41,966 nucleotides of DNA from Chara braunii (GCA_003427395.1 BFEA01000203.1:1463298-1505263); one strand, 5' to 3'; counted from the first letter of the stretch, positions 1 through 9,469 are shown. Notes: generated by a model not told the origin, from the letters alone. Numbers and translations: made by a program.

Positions 1-326
1 GGTAACGTTTTTTTTTTTTTTTTCTCGCCCGTTTTTTGGAGACTACCGGTCGCACGTCGGTGGGTACACCGCCCGACGCGGCGACACGTTAACGACCACG
101 TCGGCTTTTTCAAGCTGGGTGAGGTAATGGTGGTTTAAGCAGTTTTGTCAGAGTCCGGACCAGTTCTTTCGCAGGTATCGGGACGGTCCAATTGATTAGG
201 GATTCACAAGCATATGTGTGTGAGAGTGAGAGCACGGGCCATTTTCAAATGAATCTGGTCAGATATATTTCAAATTGGCCACTGCGTTTTCTCTCTCATG
301 CACTTGCAAACGTGCCACAAAGAGAG

Positions 327-328
<2 letters not shown>
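1..328. other. Left edge, no gene seen
   Basis: A T run lies near positions 10-23. The rest is mixed sequence with no recognisable coding or RNA gene. The short frames here run into the microsatellite to the right and are not supported. Confidence 0.5.
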
Positions 329-420
<92 letters not shown>

Positions 421-445
421 CCGGGCCAGGTGTGCACCACTAGGG

Positions 446-489
<44 letters not shown>

Positions 490-515
490 CCGGGCCAGGT
501 GTGCACCACTAGGGG
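329..515. repeat. Compound CT/CA then GT/GA microsatellite with duplicated 28-bp spacer
   Basis: (CT)n at 329-390 passes into (CA)n to about 418. A spacer starting GACCGGGCCAGGTGTGCACC follows, then (GT)n(GA)n at about 445-487, then the same spacer again at about 488-515. The spacer contains the palindrome GGTGTGCACC. Frames through it give Leu-Ser, Thr-His or Arg-Glu repeats and are artefacts. Confidence 0.95.
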
Positions 516-605
516 ACCCCCCCAAAACAAATTCAGGCTGTTCTGAGCAAAAACGGAAAAAAAAACTTCAGGAACATTGTGTGTGATGTGGTGGTGGGGA
601 TCCTA

Positions 606-607
<2 letters not shown>

Positions 608-636
<29 letters not shown>

Positions 637-1036
637 GCATCAATCTCGTTGACAAGATCCCCATTGATTGATTGATTGATTTCCCCTCCCACTAAATCAA
701 TCAATCAATTAATCAATCAATTAATCAATCAATCAATCGGGATCCCGATCGATTGATTCGGTATCTTGATCAAGATCCTATCGAATCCATCGATTCGACA
801 GGATCCCGGTGGAATGATTGATTGATTGACTGATTGTATTGATTGAATGATTGATTGACTGATTGATTGATTGATTGTATTGATTGAATGATTGAATGAT
901 TGATTGATTGATGATTGTATTCATTGCATTGATTGAATGATTGATTGATTGATTGATTGATTGTATTGATTGAATGATTGGTTGTCAGATTGATTGATTG
1001 TATTGATTGAATGATTGGTTGTCAGATTGATTGATA
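608..1036. repeat. Poly(T) then degenerate GATT tetranucleotide field
   Basis: A run of 26 T (608-633) is followed by ATTG repeats facing CAAT repeats (about 664-739), so this part can fold back. Nested palindromes around GGGATCCC and TTGATCAA follow (about 738-810), then (GATT)n with TGTATTGATTGAATGATT variants to 1036. Confidence 0.9.
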
Positions 1037-1309
1037 GAGTGCCCGGGGGGAAAAGCAGAGGGCAGGGGAAATTAGGACTTCAACAACCATGGCAAGAACA
1101 TAGAGATGGCGACGCGGCTGCAGCAGCGAGGGAGGACGTGGCATAAGAGGAGGACGGAGGGAAGGAAACTCACCTGGCGCGGGTGGGCGCTGGTGTGTGG
1201 GGTTGTGACCGTTGGGCGTTGGAGCGGCACCTGCAACGCCGAACTCCCCGGACAGGGCAGGGCCTATGTCACACGCGAGAGAGGGCCACGATGTCCCAAA
1301 ATTCAAATT

Positions 1310-1685
1310 TGAAATCGGCCCAATCCAGGCCGTCGATCTCGAAGATACGATGGGCCAGGGCCAGATGGGGCCATTTTTCTTTTCGCTTTTCCAGGGCCTA
1401 CCGGCCTCGCAAAAAAATTCTCTTGTGCCCGCCCACTTCACCCCTGCCCGCATCCCACCCCTACGGAGCCCAATTCCCTAAGGAAGTGGCCCCCCTATTT
1501 TCACCACTGATCGGACAGAGGGCGGCCCGATCCAGGCCCTCGATCTTGAAGATCTGATGGGCCAGATGGGGCTGTTTCCTTTCCGCTTTTCGAGGGCCAC
1601 CGGCCTCACAAAAAAATTCCCTTGAGCACGCCCGCTTCACCCCTGCCCGCATCCCACCCCTACGGAGCCTAATTCCCTAAGGAAG
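1310..1685 (+). repeat. Two-copy direct duplication of about 170 bp
   Basis: Copy 1 (about 1317-1490) and copy 2 (about 1525-1685) share the order GATGGGCCAG, CAAAAAAATTC, CCCGCATCCCACCCCTACGG and AATTCCCTAAGGAAGTG, with scattered substitutions. No frame stays open through both copies with a recognisable product, so it is treated as non-coding repeat. Confidence 0.8.
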
Positions 1686-2054
1686 TGCCCCACCGATCGA
1701 ACACAGGGCCCCGGGCGGACGACCGACCAGTTGTCCGATCGGACAGTCGCAGACGGTCAGGGGGTTCCCGGACGTCCGATCCGGTAACGTAGGTAAATGG
1801 GGAAAAGAAAAAGAGAACACACGCTCGGAAACAGGTCCATGAATTTGCAGCACAGAGTTGCAGATCACAGCTGACACCGATCGCAACCATTTCTGCCACC
1901 ATTCAACAGCCCACTCATTGATGAGACCTGCTCCAGCTCATCCACATGTCACACACTCAGAACTTCGTTTTGATTTTTGAAAGAGCAACACCCTTGCGAT
2001 ATCATCATCGTTCTGACCAGCCCCAGTTAACTCAGAATTCTTTTGTCCTGCCAG
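1686..2054. other. Unassigned sequence
   Basis: Mixed composition with short GTCCGATCGGACAG-type palindromic pieces near 1730-1785. No gene, RNA or repeat family is recognised. Confidence 0.4.
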
Positions 2055-2264
2055 TCTGATTTCATCTGGCTGCAAACTTGGGTCTGATTTCACCTGGCTT
2101 CAAACTTGGGTCTGATTTCACCTGGCTTCAAACTTGGGTATGATTTCACCTGGCTTCAAACTTGGGTCTGATTTCATCTGTGGCTTCAAACTTGGGTCTG
2201 ATTTCATCTGGCTTCAAACTTAGTCAATATATCTGATAGTATCTGGAGTCTAACTTGGGTCTGT
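2055..2264 (+). repeat. 28-bp minisatellite, about six copies
   Basis: The unit begins TCTGATTTCACCTGGCTTCA and ends AACTTGGG. Copies start at about 2055, 2083, 2111, 2139, 2167 (2-bp insertion) and 2197, and a decayed copy runs to 2264. Confidence 0.95.
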
Positions 2265-2859
2265 TTTTCAACACGTCATGGGTGTTTCCACTGAGCTGGG
2301 CTTATTCGTACCCTAAACTGAGTACCTCTTCCCTTTTTTTTTTCTTTTTTTTTTTTTTGAAAGACCCAGAGGGTGTCTACGAAAGCCAAGATAACAACTC
2401 CATCCACAATTGACAACCAGTAAGGCACCAGCCCATACCCACGCTACTAACACTGTCGATCCTGGGCATTCAATAACCCCCCCAACATACATATGTAGGG
2501 CCAAAGGATACACGTAATAAGACCGAAGCATGCTCTTACTAGGTTCAATTCAGTCAATCCACAAGCACACATCCTCTTGATAACTCGCGTGCTAACCAGC
2601 TTGAAGACACAGGTATACACACACAACCTGTGAATATTCTCTAGGTAGAGTCCATAGAAAGGGGAACATTAACTGTTCGCCAGCCACAAACACATTCATT
2701 CCTGCAGAAAATAGGATCACTAACCACACTAAGTCCTCCCATTGTCCTGGCATGCATAAATGGACAATGAGCTGGAACGGCGCTTGCCCGTGTATGTTTT
2801 ACTGATCAGTGATTCAACCAATAAGCGTCATAATCTTCGTCGACGTCTAGGCCATGCAG
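2265..2859. other. Glutaredoxin 3' flank
   Basis: It contains a T-rich tract at about 2333-2359 and no other gene signal. Its right part must hold the 3' untranslated region of the minus-strand glutaredoxin. No canonical AATAAA was seen on that strand. Confidence 0.4.
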
Positions 2860-3270
2860 TCATAAATCATAGTTTTCCGATTCACCGGACGACTTCTTCA
2901 GATCATCCAGCATCTTCTGAAGTTTGCCTGACGAGTACGCTGCCACTGTATCGTCAGATCCACCAAGGCGTTGTCCACCAATGAAGACCTGAGGCACAGT
3001 CCACACCCCATGCATCTTCCCAATCTCCTCTTGAATCGACCCCCCGTCATCGCGAAGGTCAAGTTCCACCACATACGGCGTCTCTTTCAGCTCCTTGAAC
3101 ACATTTTTCGCCCGCTTACAGTAGGGGCAGTACGATTTCGAGAAGATCACCAGAGGGTTGGACGCTATTGTCGTCTTGACGAAGGCACTGGCACTGTCGT
3201 CTGCTCGTGAGAATATGATAGATGCCACCAGACATCCGGCAAACAGCCAGCCTGCTGCTGCGGTCTTCAT
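2860..3270 (-). CDS. Secretory class I (CPYC) glutaredoxin
   Basis: A 136-residue thiol-disulfide oxidoreductase that uses glutathione to reduce disulfides or glutathionylated proteins. I chose the ATG at 3270. The frame continues upstream without an ATG, only to a TTG, until a stop near 3340. Residues 1-22 form a signal-peptide-like segment (basic start, hydrophobic LFAGCLVASIIF), predicting entry to the secretory pathway as in plant GrxC3/C4. The active site CPYC is at residues 48-51. The cis-proline TVP is at 91-93. The glutathione-binding GGSDD is at 103-107. Length and motif order fit a single-domain glutaredoxin. The frame is uninterrupted, whereas land-plant GrxC3/C4 genes usually have introns, so retroposition or intron loss is possible. 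This is the best-supported host gene in the window; its exact substrate is unknown. Confidence 0.93.
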   Translation of the reverse strand: MKTAAAGWLFAGCLVASIIFSRADDSASAFVKTTIASNPLVIFSKSYCPYCKRAKNVFKELKETPYVVELDLRDDGGSIQEEIGKMHGVWTVPQVFIGGQRLGGSDDTVAAYSSGKLQKMLDDLKKSSGESENYDL

Positions 3271-3660
3271 CGTGGCACGCCTGGGTAGTTCCAACAGATA
3301 ACTTGGGGCACTACAAACCCTTTCCGCAGATATGCAGAGAGATCACCATAATCAACCGCAAAGAGGAACACAAGGGTGAGGAATGAGACAGAGGGTGGAA
3401 TTGACATAGAACTTGATAGAAGTCTAGAAAAAATAAATGCAACTACTCTGTGATGTGCACCCACACCATAAAATATGATCCATTGCCAGAAGCAAAAAAA
3501 AAAAGAGGGGCAAGAGATAAGGAGGCAGAGGGGAGGGAGAAAGAGGGGAGGAGGGAGAGCGCTGAAAGAGTGCAGAAATAGACCAGGGAAAAAAAGAAAG
3601 CAGTAGCAGCAAATCCAAGCAGTTCTACTCTCCCACCCTGTACCTCAAACGCTTTGCTTG
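3271..3660 (-). promoter_or_regulatory. Putative glutaredoxin 5' region with pyrimidine-rich tract
   Basis: Upstream of the glutaredoxin, read on the minus strand, positions about 3600-3490 are almost pure CT. Such pyrimidine patches are common in plant core promoters. No convincing TATA box was found. The promoter role is inference from position and composition only. Confidence 0.3.
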
Positions 3661-3666
3661 ACTAAA

Positions 3667-3785
3667 GGGTGTACTCACACTACCACTCTCGTGAACGTAT
3701 CTGAATGTAATTACAGCCGGGCCTGGATGGATCTGACCGCAATTGCGTCCAGAAAAGAGCAAAAAAGTCCTAGTGTGAGTACGCC
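3667..3785. mobile_element. MITE-like element with about 15-bp terminal inverted repeats
   Basis: The left end GGGTGTACTCACACTA (3667-3682) is mirrored by TAGTGTGAGTACGCC (3771-3785). The element is about 120 bp with no coding capacity. A clear target-site duplication was not found, so the superfamily is open. Confidence 0.65.
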
Positions 3786-3949
3786 AAAAGTCGTCCTCAC
3801 ACCTTCCTGCCCCCATGCACAATCTCGGGCTGTGGCATGAGAACGACACAGACAACAGACGGGTGCATCCGCAGGGCTTGACACAGACAGAGAGCAGCAA
3901 ATGTGCACAGATCTCCAAGACCAAAGATCAATTTTTTTCTGATAACAGG

Positions 3950-3951
<2 letters not shown>

Positions 3952-4043
<92 letters not shown>
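3952..4043. repeat. (CT)46 microsatellite
   Basis: An uninterrupted CT tract of about 92 bp followed by a short CA-rich stretch. Confidence 0.97.
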
Positions 4044-4047
<4 letters not shown>

Positions 4048-4099
4048 GACATACACGCACACACACAGACACACAGAGCTTAGTATAAGCAGCTCCTGG

Positions 4100-5270
4100 G
4101 ATTCCACCGACGATTGACCTTAGGATCGAAAATAGTAGTCGACGACCAGGGCAGGGGCAGGTCATGAAGAGGGGAGATTAAGAAAGTAGTTGTTGCAATC
4201 AGAGTATGGGCCCGTGGATGGTAAGGGCGGGGAAACTTTGCAACAGGGGGAGAGGGATTGGAAAAGCTGGCTGAGAGAGATAATGGGTCAAGAATGTCGG
4301 GAGAAATGTGAAAGGGGGCATTGCGACGTGACAAGGGTGGACAGAGGAAGGAAGATCGCACGAGAAGAAGTAGACGAATAAGAACGAGGAGGAGAGGACG
4401 TCACGGAGACAGCATTTGTTTTTTTCTGGTTCTGTTTGTTCTTGTGAAGGAGGTATTTTTATTGCTCATCTATTCTATCAGGCGGCTGAGAAGACTGAAC
4501 GGCCTGCAAAACTTGGCGGGAGGCAGAAGGGGGGGCAGACGGAGGGCACAAAGAGGAAGGCACGCAAGCAATACTAGTTGTTCATTCACAGACATATTAA
4601 CGGCAAATCCTTCACCCCAAAAACAAAGTCACCGAAGTCAGGAGGGGGGGATGGTGGACGTTAGGTGGGGGGAGGAAGAAGGTAGGCCGGACGAGGGCAG
4701 TGTTTGGAGGTGCGGCGGCGGAGTTGGGGCGGCGGAGATGACAGAAGATGTGGGTGAGAGGGCGGAGGAGGGATGAACAGCGGGTGGGGGGGAGGAGGCA
4801 GGAAGGACGTCAAGCATGTCGCACCACCAAGGAAGGAAGGAGGTCGGATGGAAGTGAAGGACAGACGGCGGGCGGTGTCTACAGGTGTCAGGCGGAGGGA
4901 TGATGGGCAGGCGGATGGTGGAAGGAGGGACGGGCTGGGCGAAGCGAGGAATGGGGGTGGAAGGCGGTCGGGCATGTCAGGTGATGGAGAAGGTTGGGCG
5001 AAGGGAGGTGGGGGCAGCAGCAGCACGCACAAGTCGGGAGGAGGGAGGTCGGGGGCCTGCGCGACTAACAGGCAGCAAGAGGGCAGCGGTAGCATGCGCA
5101 AGTCGAGTGGCGGGAGGGCAGGCAGCAAGTGGGCGGCGGCGGCACTGTCCAGTCCAGAGGTGGGAAGGCAGGCAGCTGCTGCTCCACTAAGGAGCAGCGA
5201 GCCACTCGGGATGAGGCCTTGCTTGGGAGCCTCACCAAATGTGTGCAAAAGGAGAACGTGAAATAAAAAG
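4100..5270. repeat. G-rich low-complexity region
   Basis: The plus strand is very rich in GGA, GGGG and AGG, with decayed repeats around GGCAGCAAG and GGGAGG. Long frames occur on both strands (for example a Pro/Leu/Ser-rich minus-strand frame at 4661-5248), as expected when stop codons are depleted by composition. No domain is seen. Several GGG runs could form G-quadruplexes. Confidence 0.7.
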
Positions 5271-5385
5271 TTACACCCCTGGCATTTTCGTGTTCACATG
5301 TCGTGAGTTGGTGGGGCAAGGCCCATGAATGATGGCAAGGCATACACACATACCTTATTAAATTCTGTTCTCAATGCATGACCTA

Positions 5386-5507
5386 GGGCAAGGCTCCACT
5401 ACTCTCGAAATGTGCAAAACGAGAGTGAATCTTTGGCCAGAACAAGGAAAGATACATCGCCATGAATTTTGTCTTTTGTGCATGTCGAGAGTAGTGGAGC
5501 GAGGCCC
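5386..5507. mobile_element. Hairpin MITE, family H, copy 1
   Basis: An almost fully self-complementary element of about 122 bp. The ends are variants of GGGCCTCGCTCCACTACTCT and its complement AGAGTAGTGGAGCGAGGCCC. The arms contain ATGTGCAAAAC and GTCTTTTGTGCAT. The centre carries the family core GAGTGAATCTTT..CCAGAACA..GGAAAGATAC. Other copies lie at 8219, 11917, 12109, 12643 and 38038. Confidence 0.85.
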
Positions 5508-5621
5508 TTCGCCTCTATCAATCACCACCGCGGGTGGCACGCACCACCCGTGCGCACAAGACAATGACAGAAAATGACGACCATTCCCAGGTAACGACGA
5601 GAAAAAAGAACTCATAACACA

Positions 5622-5690
5622 GTCTGTCACAGCCCCTCGTTTCTCGTCCCTTTCTCCCTTTCCGCCTGCGTTTCACCGAGCGGTTCCCTG
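5622..5690 (+). ncRNA. Diverged copy of the hammerhead downstream module
   Basis: It matches 9347-9420 through CAGT.TGTCACAGCCCCTCG and the following CT-rich stretch. The hairpin at 5662-5683 has outer stem CCGC/GCGG where the 9391 copy has CTGC/GCAG, a compensatory change. The ribozyme core itself is absent here. Confidence 0.55.
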
Positions 5691-5989
5691 TGACAACATG
5701 TGCGGAGGGTGCGCATTTCAGTTGACAAATGAGGGGCATTCCCACAGCAACATGGCTGTAGAAGCCCCCCTCCTCGCAGAGTGATTCTCTGTGACAACAT
5801 GTGCAGAGGGTGCACATTTCAGCTGACAAATGAGGCGCATTCCTCCAGCAACATGGCTGTAGAAGCGCCCCTCCTCGCAGAGTGATTCTCTGTCACAACA
5901 TGTGCGGAGGGTGCTCATTTCAGCTGGGAAATGAGGGGCATTCCTCCAGCAACATGGCTGTAAAAGCCCCCTCCTCCCAGAGTGATTCT
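5690..5989 (+). repeat. 101-bp tandem array, three units (fourth unit at 7080)
   Basis: Units start at about 5690, 5791 and 5892 with GTGACAACATGTGCGGAGGG and carry CAACATGGCTGTAGAAGC. A fourth unit continues at 7080-7174, so the array was split by the insertion at 5990-7079. Confidence 0.93.
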
Positions 5990-6804
5990 TTTTTTTTTTT
6001 TTTTTCAACTCACAAGACTCCCATCCCACCACTCCTCTCGATATATCTCCTGGCGCACCCCCACTCCATTTCTATCTTACCTCATCCGAGGAACATCACT
6101 CACTACTGGAGCAACCTGACCAGACAGCGGACGCGGGCACCGACGCTGAATGAGCTCCCCCATTCAGCCCCAGTTGAGGCACTAGCGTACAAGCCTCGTT
6201 ATACGGGAACCTCGGGAGCTAGGCACATAGTTCTCAGCTAGTCCCGTGAGTAGTGAGGGCACTCATAGTCAGTGTCTAATGGTCAACTAACCAAGGTCTT
6301 AACCTATGAGCCCCTCTAAGTACTAACCCTAGCACAGCTCGGATCATGTATGTCTACTGTTAGTTGTTGAGTATGCTGGTTGTTATGTGAGCTAATGTGA
6401 TATCATAGTCTATGACATTGTGGATATGTGTGGTTGCTTTCTGCTACTAATGAGCCTTGCTTATGTCTGTTCACTAGGGAGAATCAACCAGTGGTAATGG
6501 TGGAGACCTCGACCGTCGTCTAACAACTACCCCCAACCTACCTCTGATGACCCACCACCCCGAAATGGGTCCACAGACATTGAGAGTAGGACACAACTCT
6601 TGATTCGACATTGGTTTCCCTACAAGGCAACCCTCCCCACCATAGGACTGCCGCGGTATCACCATGCACCCGACCAACCCCTTACTACTCACCTGCCCAA
6701 GAGAGTAGCATCCATCCCACATCAACTTTCCCACAGGAAAGGCACACGTCTCCACCCGAAACCATATAGAGGATCATCCCTTAGCTGATATGATGAATGA
6801 GCAT

Positions 6805-6873
6805 AGTCGGAGTTGAACTCAAGACCTCCAAGTTAGTATATCAGAGCTCTACCCACTGAGCTATTGAGGTCGT
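6805..6873 (-). promoter_or_regulatory. tRNA-like Pol III promoter, second head
   Basis: On the minus strand the A box TAGCTCAGTGGGT (6863-6851) and B box GAGTTCAACTCC (6820-6809) start 43 nt apart, the spacing of a real tRNA gene. The D arm GCTC/GAGC pairs. Acceptor and T stems do not pair well, so it is not a functional tRNA. Confidence 0.7.
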
Positions 6874-6960
6874 TAGTCTGTAAGGGCGCTATGCCAGGCT
6901 CGGGACAAGTACGTGGGGTGCAACCTACACCAACCAATTGTGCTCAGGGGAAGTTGTGGG

Positions 6961-7028
6961 CCGACAAAGTCGAACCCACGACCTCCCCGTTGCAACACCG
7001 GAGCTCTGCCACTGAGCTACCACGTACT
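6961..7028 (-). promoter_or_regulatory. tRNA-like Pol III promoter, first head
   Basis: On the minus strand the A box TAGCTCAGTGGC (7019-7008) and B box GGTTCGACTTT (6976-6966) also start 43 nt apart. The D arm GCTC/GAGC pairs, but the anticodon and T stems are poor. It reads as a SINE head, not a tRNA gene. Confidence 0.72.
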
Positions 7029-7079
7029 TGCTTACCAACTGACCGTCTCGAAGGTAAGACGCTAAGCAGGCCACAGGCA

Positions 7080-7193
7080 CTCCCAGAGTGATTCTCTGTC
7101 ACAACATGTGCGGAGGGTGCTCATTACAGCTGGGAAACGAGGGGCATTCCTTCAGCAACATGGCTGTAGAAGCTCCCCCCCCCCCCCCCCCCC
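7080..7193 (+). repeat. Fourth 101-bp array unit ending in a run of 19 C
   Basis: The unit continues the array at 5690-5989 after the retroelement insertion. It ends abruptly in C19 (7175-7193). Confidence 0.85.
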
Positions 7194-7767
7194 TTTCCCA
7201 TAGTCATTCTGACAGAGACGGGGGCATTCAAAACCAAGACAGACCGTGCTCACGTCCTCGTTGTTTAAACTGCATGTACACCACTTACTTGTTCATTGAA
7301 TATAAGTTTAGAACGAATCCATAAATCATTTCAACAAAAGATTGCCAAGCATTGATGGTAGTAAATGACCTCCATTGATGGTGCCAAAATGAAACAAAAG
7401 CAAAACTAAACGATTAGCGAGTAGCATAAACAAATATGCAACAAGGTACATCGTAGGGCGCTGACAGAGTCCCCTGACACAGTCCCCTGCTCGGGAGAGG
7501 GGATGGGTATTTAGGGTTCTCGGCAGGGAAGAGTGAATGGGCGTCGCTCTACTGAACATTCGAAAAGTATATGAACTGGACAGTAGACCAGGTACATTCG
7601 GACTGATCGAACATTTTGAGTGTATTGGACCGCTAACAGGTCCAGACACGTAGTAAGATGTGTAGTGAAGTGGGAGCAACAAAACGGTATCATCGTGCAC
7701 ATGCACCACAACACCATCCATCCACATCCCACAGTTCACCATTAAAATCATATTGGCATACACCCCG
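7194..7767. other. Unassigned sequence before the poly(C) run
   Basis: Mixed AT-balanced DNA. Open frames on the minus strand extend from here only because the poly(C) tract encodes poly-Gly. No gene is supported. Confidence 0.45.
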
Positions 7768-7909
<142 letters not shown>

Positions 7910-8075
7910 ACAAAAAAAAGCAAAACCCATGGAAGAATGTTCTAGGTTATAGCCAGTCACTAACTCAGGTTGACCTTTTTGACCTTTTGGTTTACCAAAA
8001 GGACTACAGCTAACACAACTTGCGCTTCTGGTAAATCGAACGGACCACGGTTCGTTTCTGCAAAACAAGAAGGGC

Positions 8076-8106
<31 letters not shown>

Positions 8107-8218
8107 ATAAAGGAAAAAGGGGGAATGCCAAATGATAACTGTTTTTGTGCAATATGACACCTTCCGTGAAATATCAAGAAACCTCAGTTATTAAGAAAAC
8201 CAATACCCATGAAATATA
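7910..8218. other. Unassigned sequence with 28-base A run
   Basis: A28 occupies about 8076-8103. No target duplication was found around it. No gene is seen. Confidence 0.5.
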
Positions 8219-8340
8219 GGGGCCTCGCTCCATTACTCTCCAAATGTGCAAAATGAGAATGAATTTTCCGCTAGAACACGGAAGGATGCATCGCCATACT
8301 TTTCGTCTTTTGTGCATGTGGAGAGTAGTGGAGCGAGGGG
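8219..8340. mobile_element. Hairpin MITE, family H, copy 2
   Basis: GGGGCCTCGCTCCATTACTC at the left pairs with GAGTAGTGGAGCGAGG at the right. The core reads GAATGAATTTTCCGCTAGAA then CACGGAAGGAT, closing a small terminal hairpin (TTCCG/CGGAA). Confidence 0.88.
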
Positions 8341-8484
8341 CAGTCCTGCCAGACTGTCGGTCCAAACCCCAGACAGGAATGGCACCAAATATGACAAATT
8401 ATTACTATGTCAAAGCCATAAAAACCAAACCTACTCTACACACCCATTCCCCAGCCATGGATATCCACTGGGATGACCGAAAAT

Positions 8485-8875
8485 GTAGGTGTATGAGTGG
8501 GTGCATGAGTGGGTGTATGAGTGGGTGTATGAGTGTATGTGCTTGTTTATGTCTGTGTCTGTCTGTATGCGTGTATGCGTGTGTATGAGTGTCAGCATGT
8601 GTGTGTAGATAAAACGTGTATGAGTATCAGTATGTGACCAAAAATCTAAACGTGTATGAGTATCAGTATGTGACCGAAAATCTATGTGTATGAGTGTGTA
8701 CAAGTGTGTGTATGAGTGGGTGTATGAGTGGGTGTAAGTGTATGTGTGTGTATGTCTGTATGCGTGTACGAGTGTGTGTCTCTGTGCATGCGTGTATGAG
8801 TGTGTGTATGAGTGTCAGCATGTGTGTGTGGATATACCGTCTATGAGTGTCAGTATGTGTGTGTGCTTGCGTCGG
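8485..8875 (+). repeat. GTGTATGAGT-type minisatellite
   Basis: Degenerate 10-12-bp units such as GGGTGTATGAGT, with longer repeats containing CAGTATGTGACC and CGTGTATGAGTATCAG. Confidence 0.9.
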
Positions 8876-9005
8876 TTTCTGCCTTGATGCACGGTATATA
8901 TACCATGGAAGCAGGCGCGAGAACCGAACGAAAGGAGCGAAATACAACGGATATCGGTTGACTAACTGACAATCGAAGACAAGGGATGCATAGAACGAAC
9001 CAGAA

Positions 9006-9043
9006 TGGAAGACGGAAGACGGAAGACGGAAGACGGAAGACGG
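9006..9043 (+). repeat. (GGAAGAC) 7-bp repeat
   Basis: About five copies of GGAAGAC between 9006 and 9043. Confidence 0.9.
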
Positions 9044-9297
9044 ACCAAAATGGAATTCCCAAAAAAATATATATATACATACCAGAGTGGCCCGGAGTCA
9101 CTTGCCCGGCCGGGCCAAAAAAAAATTATATATATATATATCGTCATTTCTTTGTTTCGTGGATGTTTTGCTGGCTTGTGATGGGGTGTGAACCGACAGT
9201 CTGTAGAGTTTTCCATCTGGTGTGGGTGAGTGATAGTCTACTTTGATTTTGGTTAAGGTAGATTATCATTTACAGTGTAGTCAGTGAGGGGATTCTG

Positions 9298-9355
9298 CAG
9301 ACTGTTGAGGGTTCAGCCTCCTGATGAGTCGGTGAAACTCCGACGAAACAGTTTG
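9298..9355 (+). ncRNA. Type III hammerhead ribozyme
   Basis: All conserved core positions are present in the right order. Stem III is CAGACTGT (9298-9305) with ACAGTTTG (9348-9355), 8 bp with one G-U. The cleavage triplet is GTT, with cleavage predicted after T9306. Stem I is GAGG/CCTC (9307-9310, 9317-9320) with loop GTTCAG. The core CTGATGA is at 9321-9327. Stem II is GTCGG/CCGAC (9328-9332, 9340-9344) with a 7-nt loop. GAAA is at 9345-9348, its last A pairing with U16.1. An open stem III with closed loops 1 and 2 is the topology of plant retrozymes. GUU is a permitted but slower cleavage triplet than GUC. No second ribozyme was seen in the window, so a full retrozyme with two copies is not shown. 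Confidence 0.88.
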
Positions 9356-9469
9356 TCACAGCCCCTCGTTTGTTGTCCTCTTCTCTCTCTCTGCCTACGG
9401 TTTTACCGTGCAGTTCTGTTTGTAGGCAGAGAGAGAGAAGAGGACAACATTCACCGACTCATCAGGAGG
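9317..9469. repeat. Inverted repeat containing half of the hammerhead core
   Basis: CCTCCTGATGAGTCGGTGAA (9317-9336) is exactly complementary to 9450-9469. The adjoining 28 bp 9371-9398 are exactly complementary to 9422-9449. Positions 9337-9370 form a bulge. In one transcript the downstream arm could mask the CTGATGA core of the ribozyme. Confidence 0.93.
9391..9413 (+). ncRNA. Conserved hairpin downstream of the hammerhead
   Basis: CTGC-CTA-CGG-TTTTA-CCG-T-GCAG folds into a two-part stem. The same hairpin recurs at 10157-10178, 10211-10232 and, with a compensatory base pair, at 5662-5683. This points to selection or descent as a structured RNA module. Confidence 0.6.

Larger units (their letters stand above)
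5990..7079 (-). mobile_element. Poly(A) retroelement with two tRNA-like heads and 16-bp target duplication
   Basis: The 1,090-bp insert lies in the minus orientation. Its poly(A) is the T run at 5990-6005, and its 5' end is at 7079. CTCCCAGAGTGATTCT occurs at 5974-5989 and again at 7080-7095, a 16-bp duplication expected from target-primed reverse transcription. Near the 5' end are two tRNA-like Pol III promoter regions (6961-7028 and 6805-6873). No reverse transcriptase is present and the short frames show no domain, so it resembles a long tRNA-derived SINE mobilised by a LINE elsewhere. Its length exceeds usual SINEs; a composite insert is possible. Confidence 0.78.

Noticed and set aside
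192-586. Leu-Ser, Thr-His and Arg-Glu repeat frames
   Set aside because: They are translations of CT, CA and GA microsatellites on both strands. The same applies to similar frames at 3711-4117, 10800-11283, 14479-14922, 17476-17793 and 23569-24200.
4661-5261. 195-codon Pro/Leu/Ser-rich frame and its opposite-strand partners
   Set aside because: Composition follows the G-rich low-complexity DNA, several frames are open at once, and no domain is seen.
5690-5989. CRISPR-like array
   Set aside because: The 101-bp units are contiguous tandem repeats without unique spacers, and the genome is eukaryotic.
6543-6566. A second hammerhead candidate (CTGATGA followed by CCGAAA)
   Set aside because: The bases between cannot form stem II, and no pairing partner for stem III or stem I is present.
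6805-7028. Two functional tRNA genes
   Set aside because: A and B boxes are good but acceptor, anticodon and T stems do not pair. They belong to a retro-inserted element.
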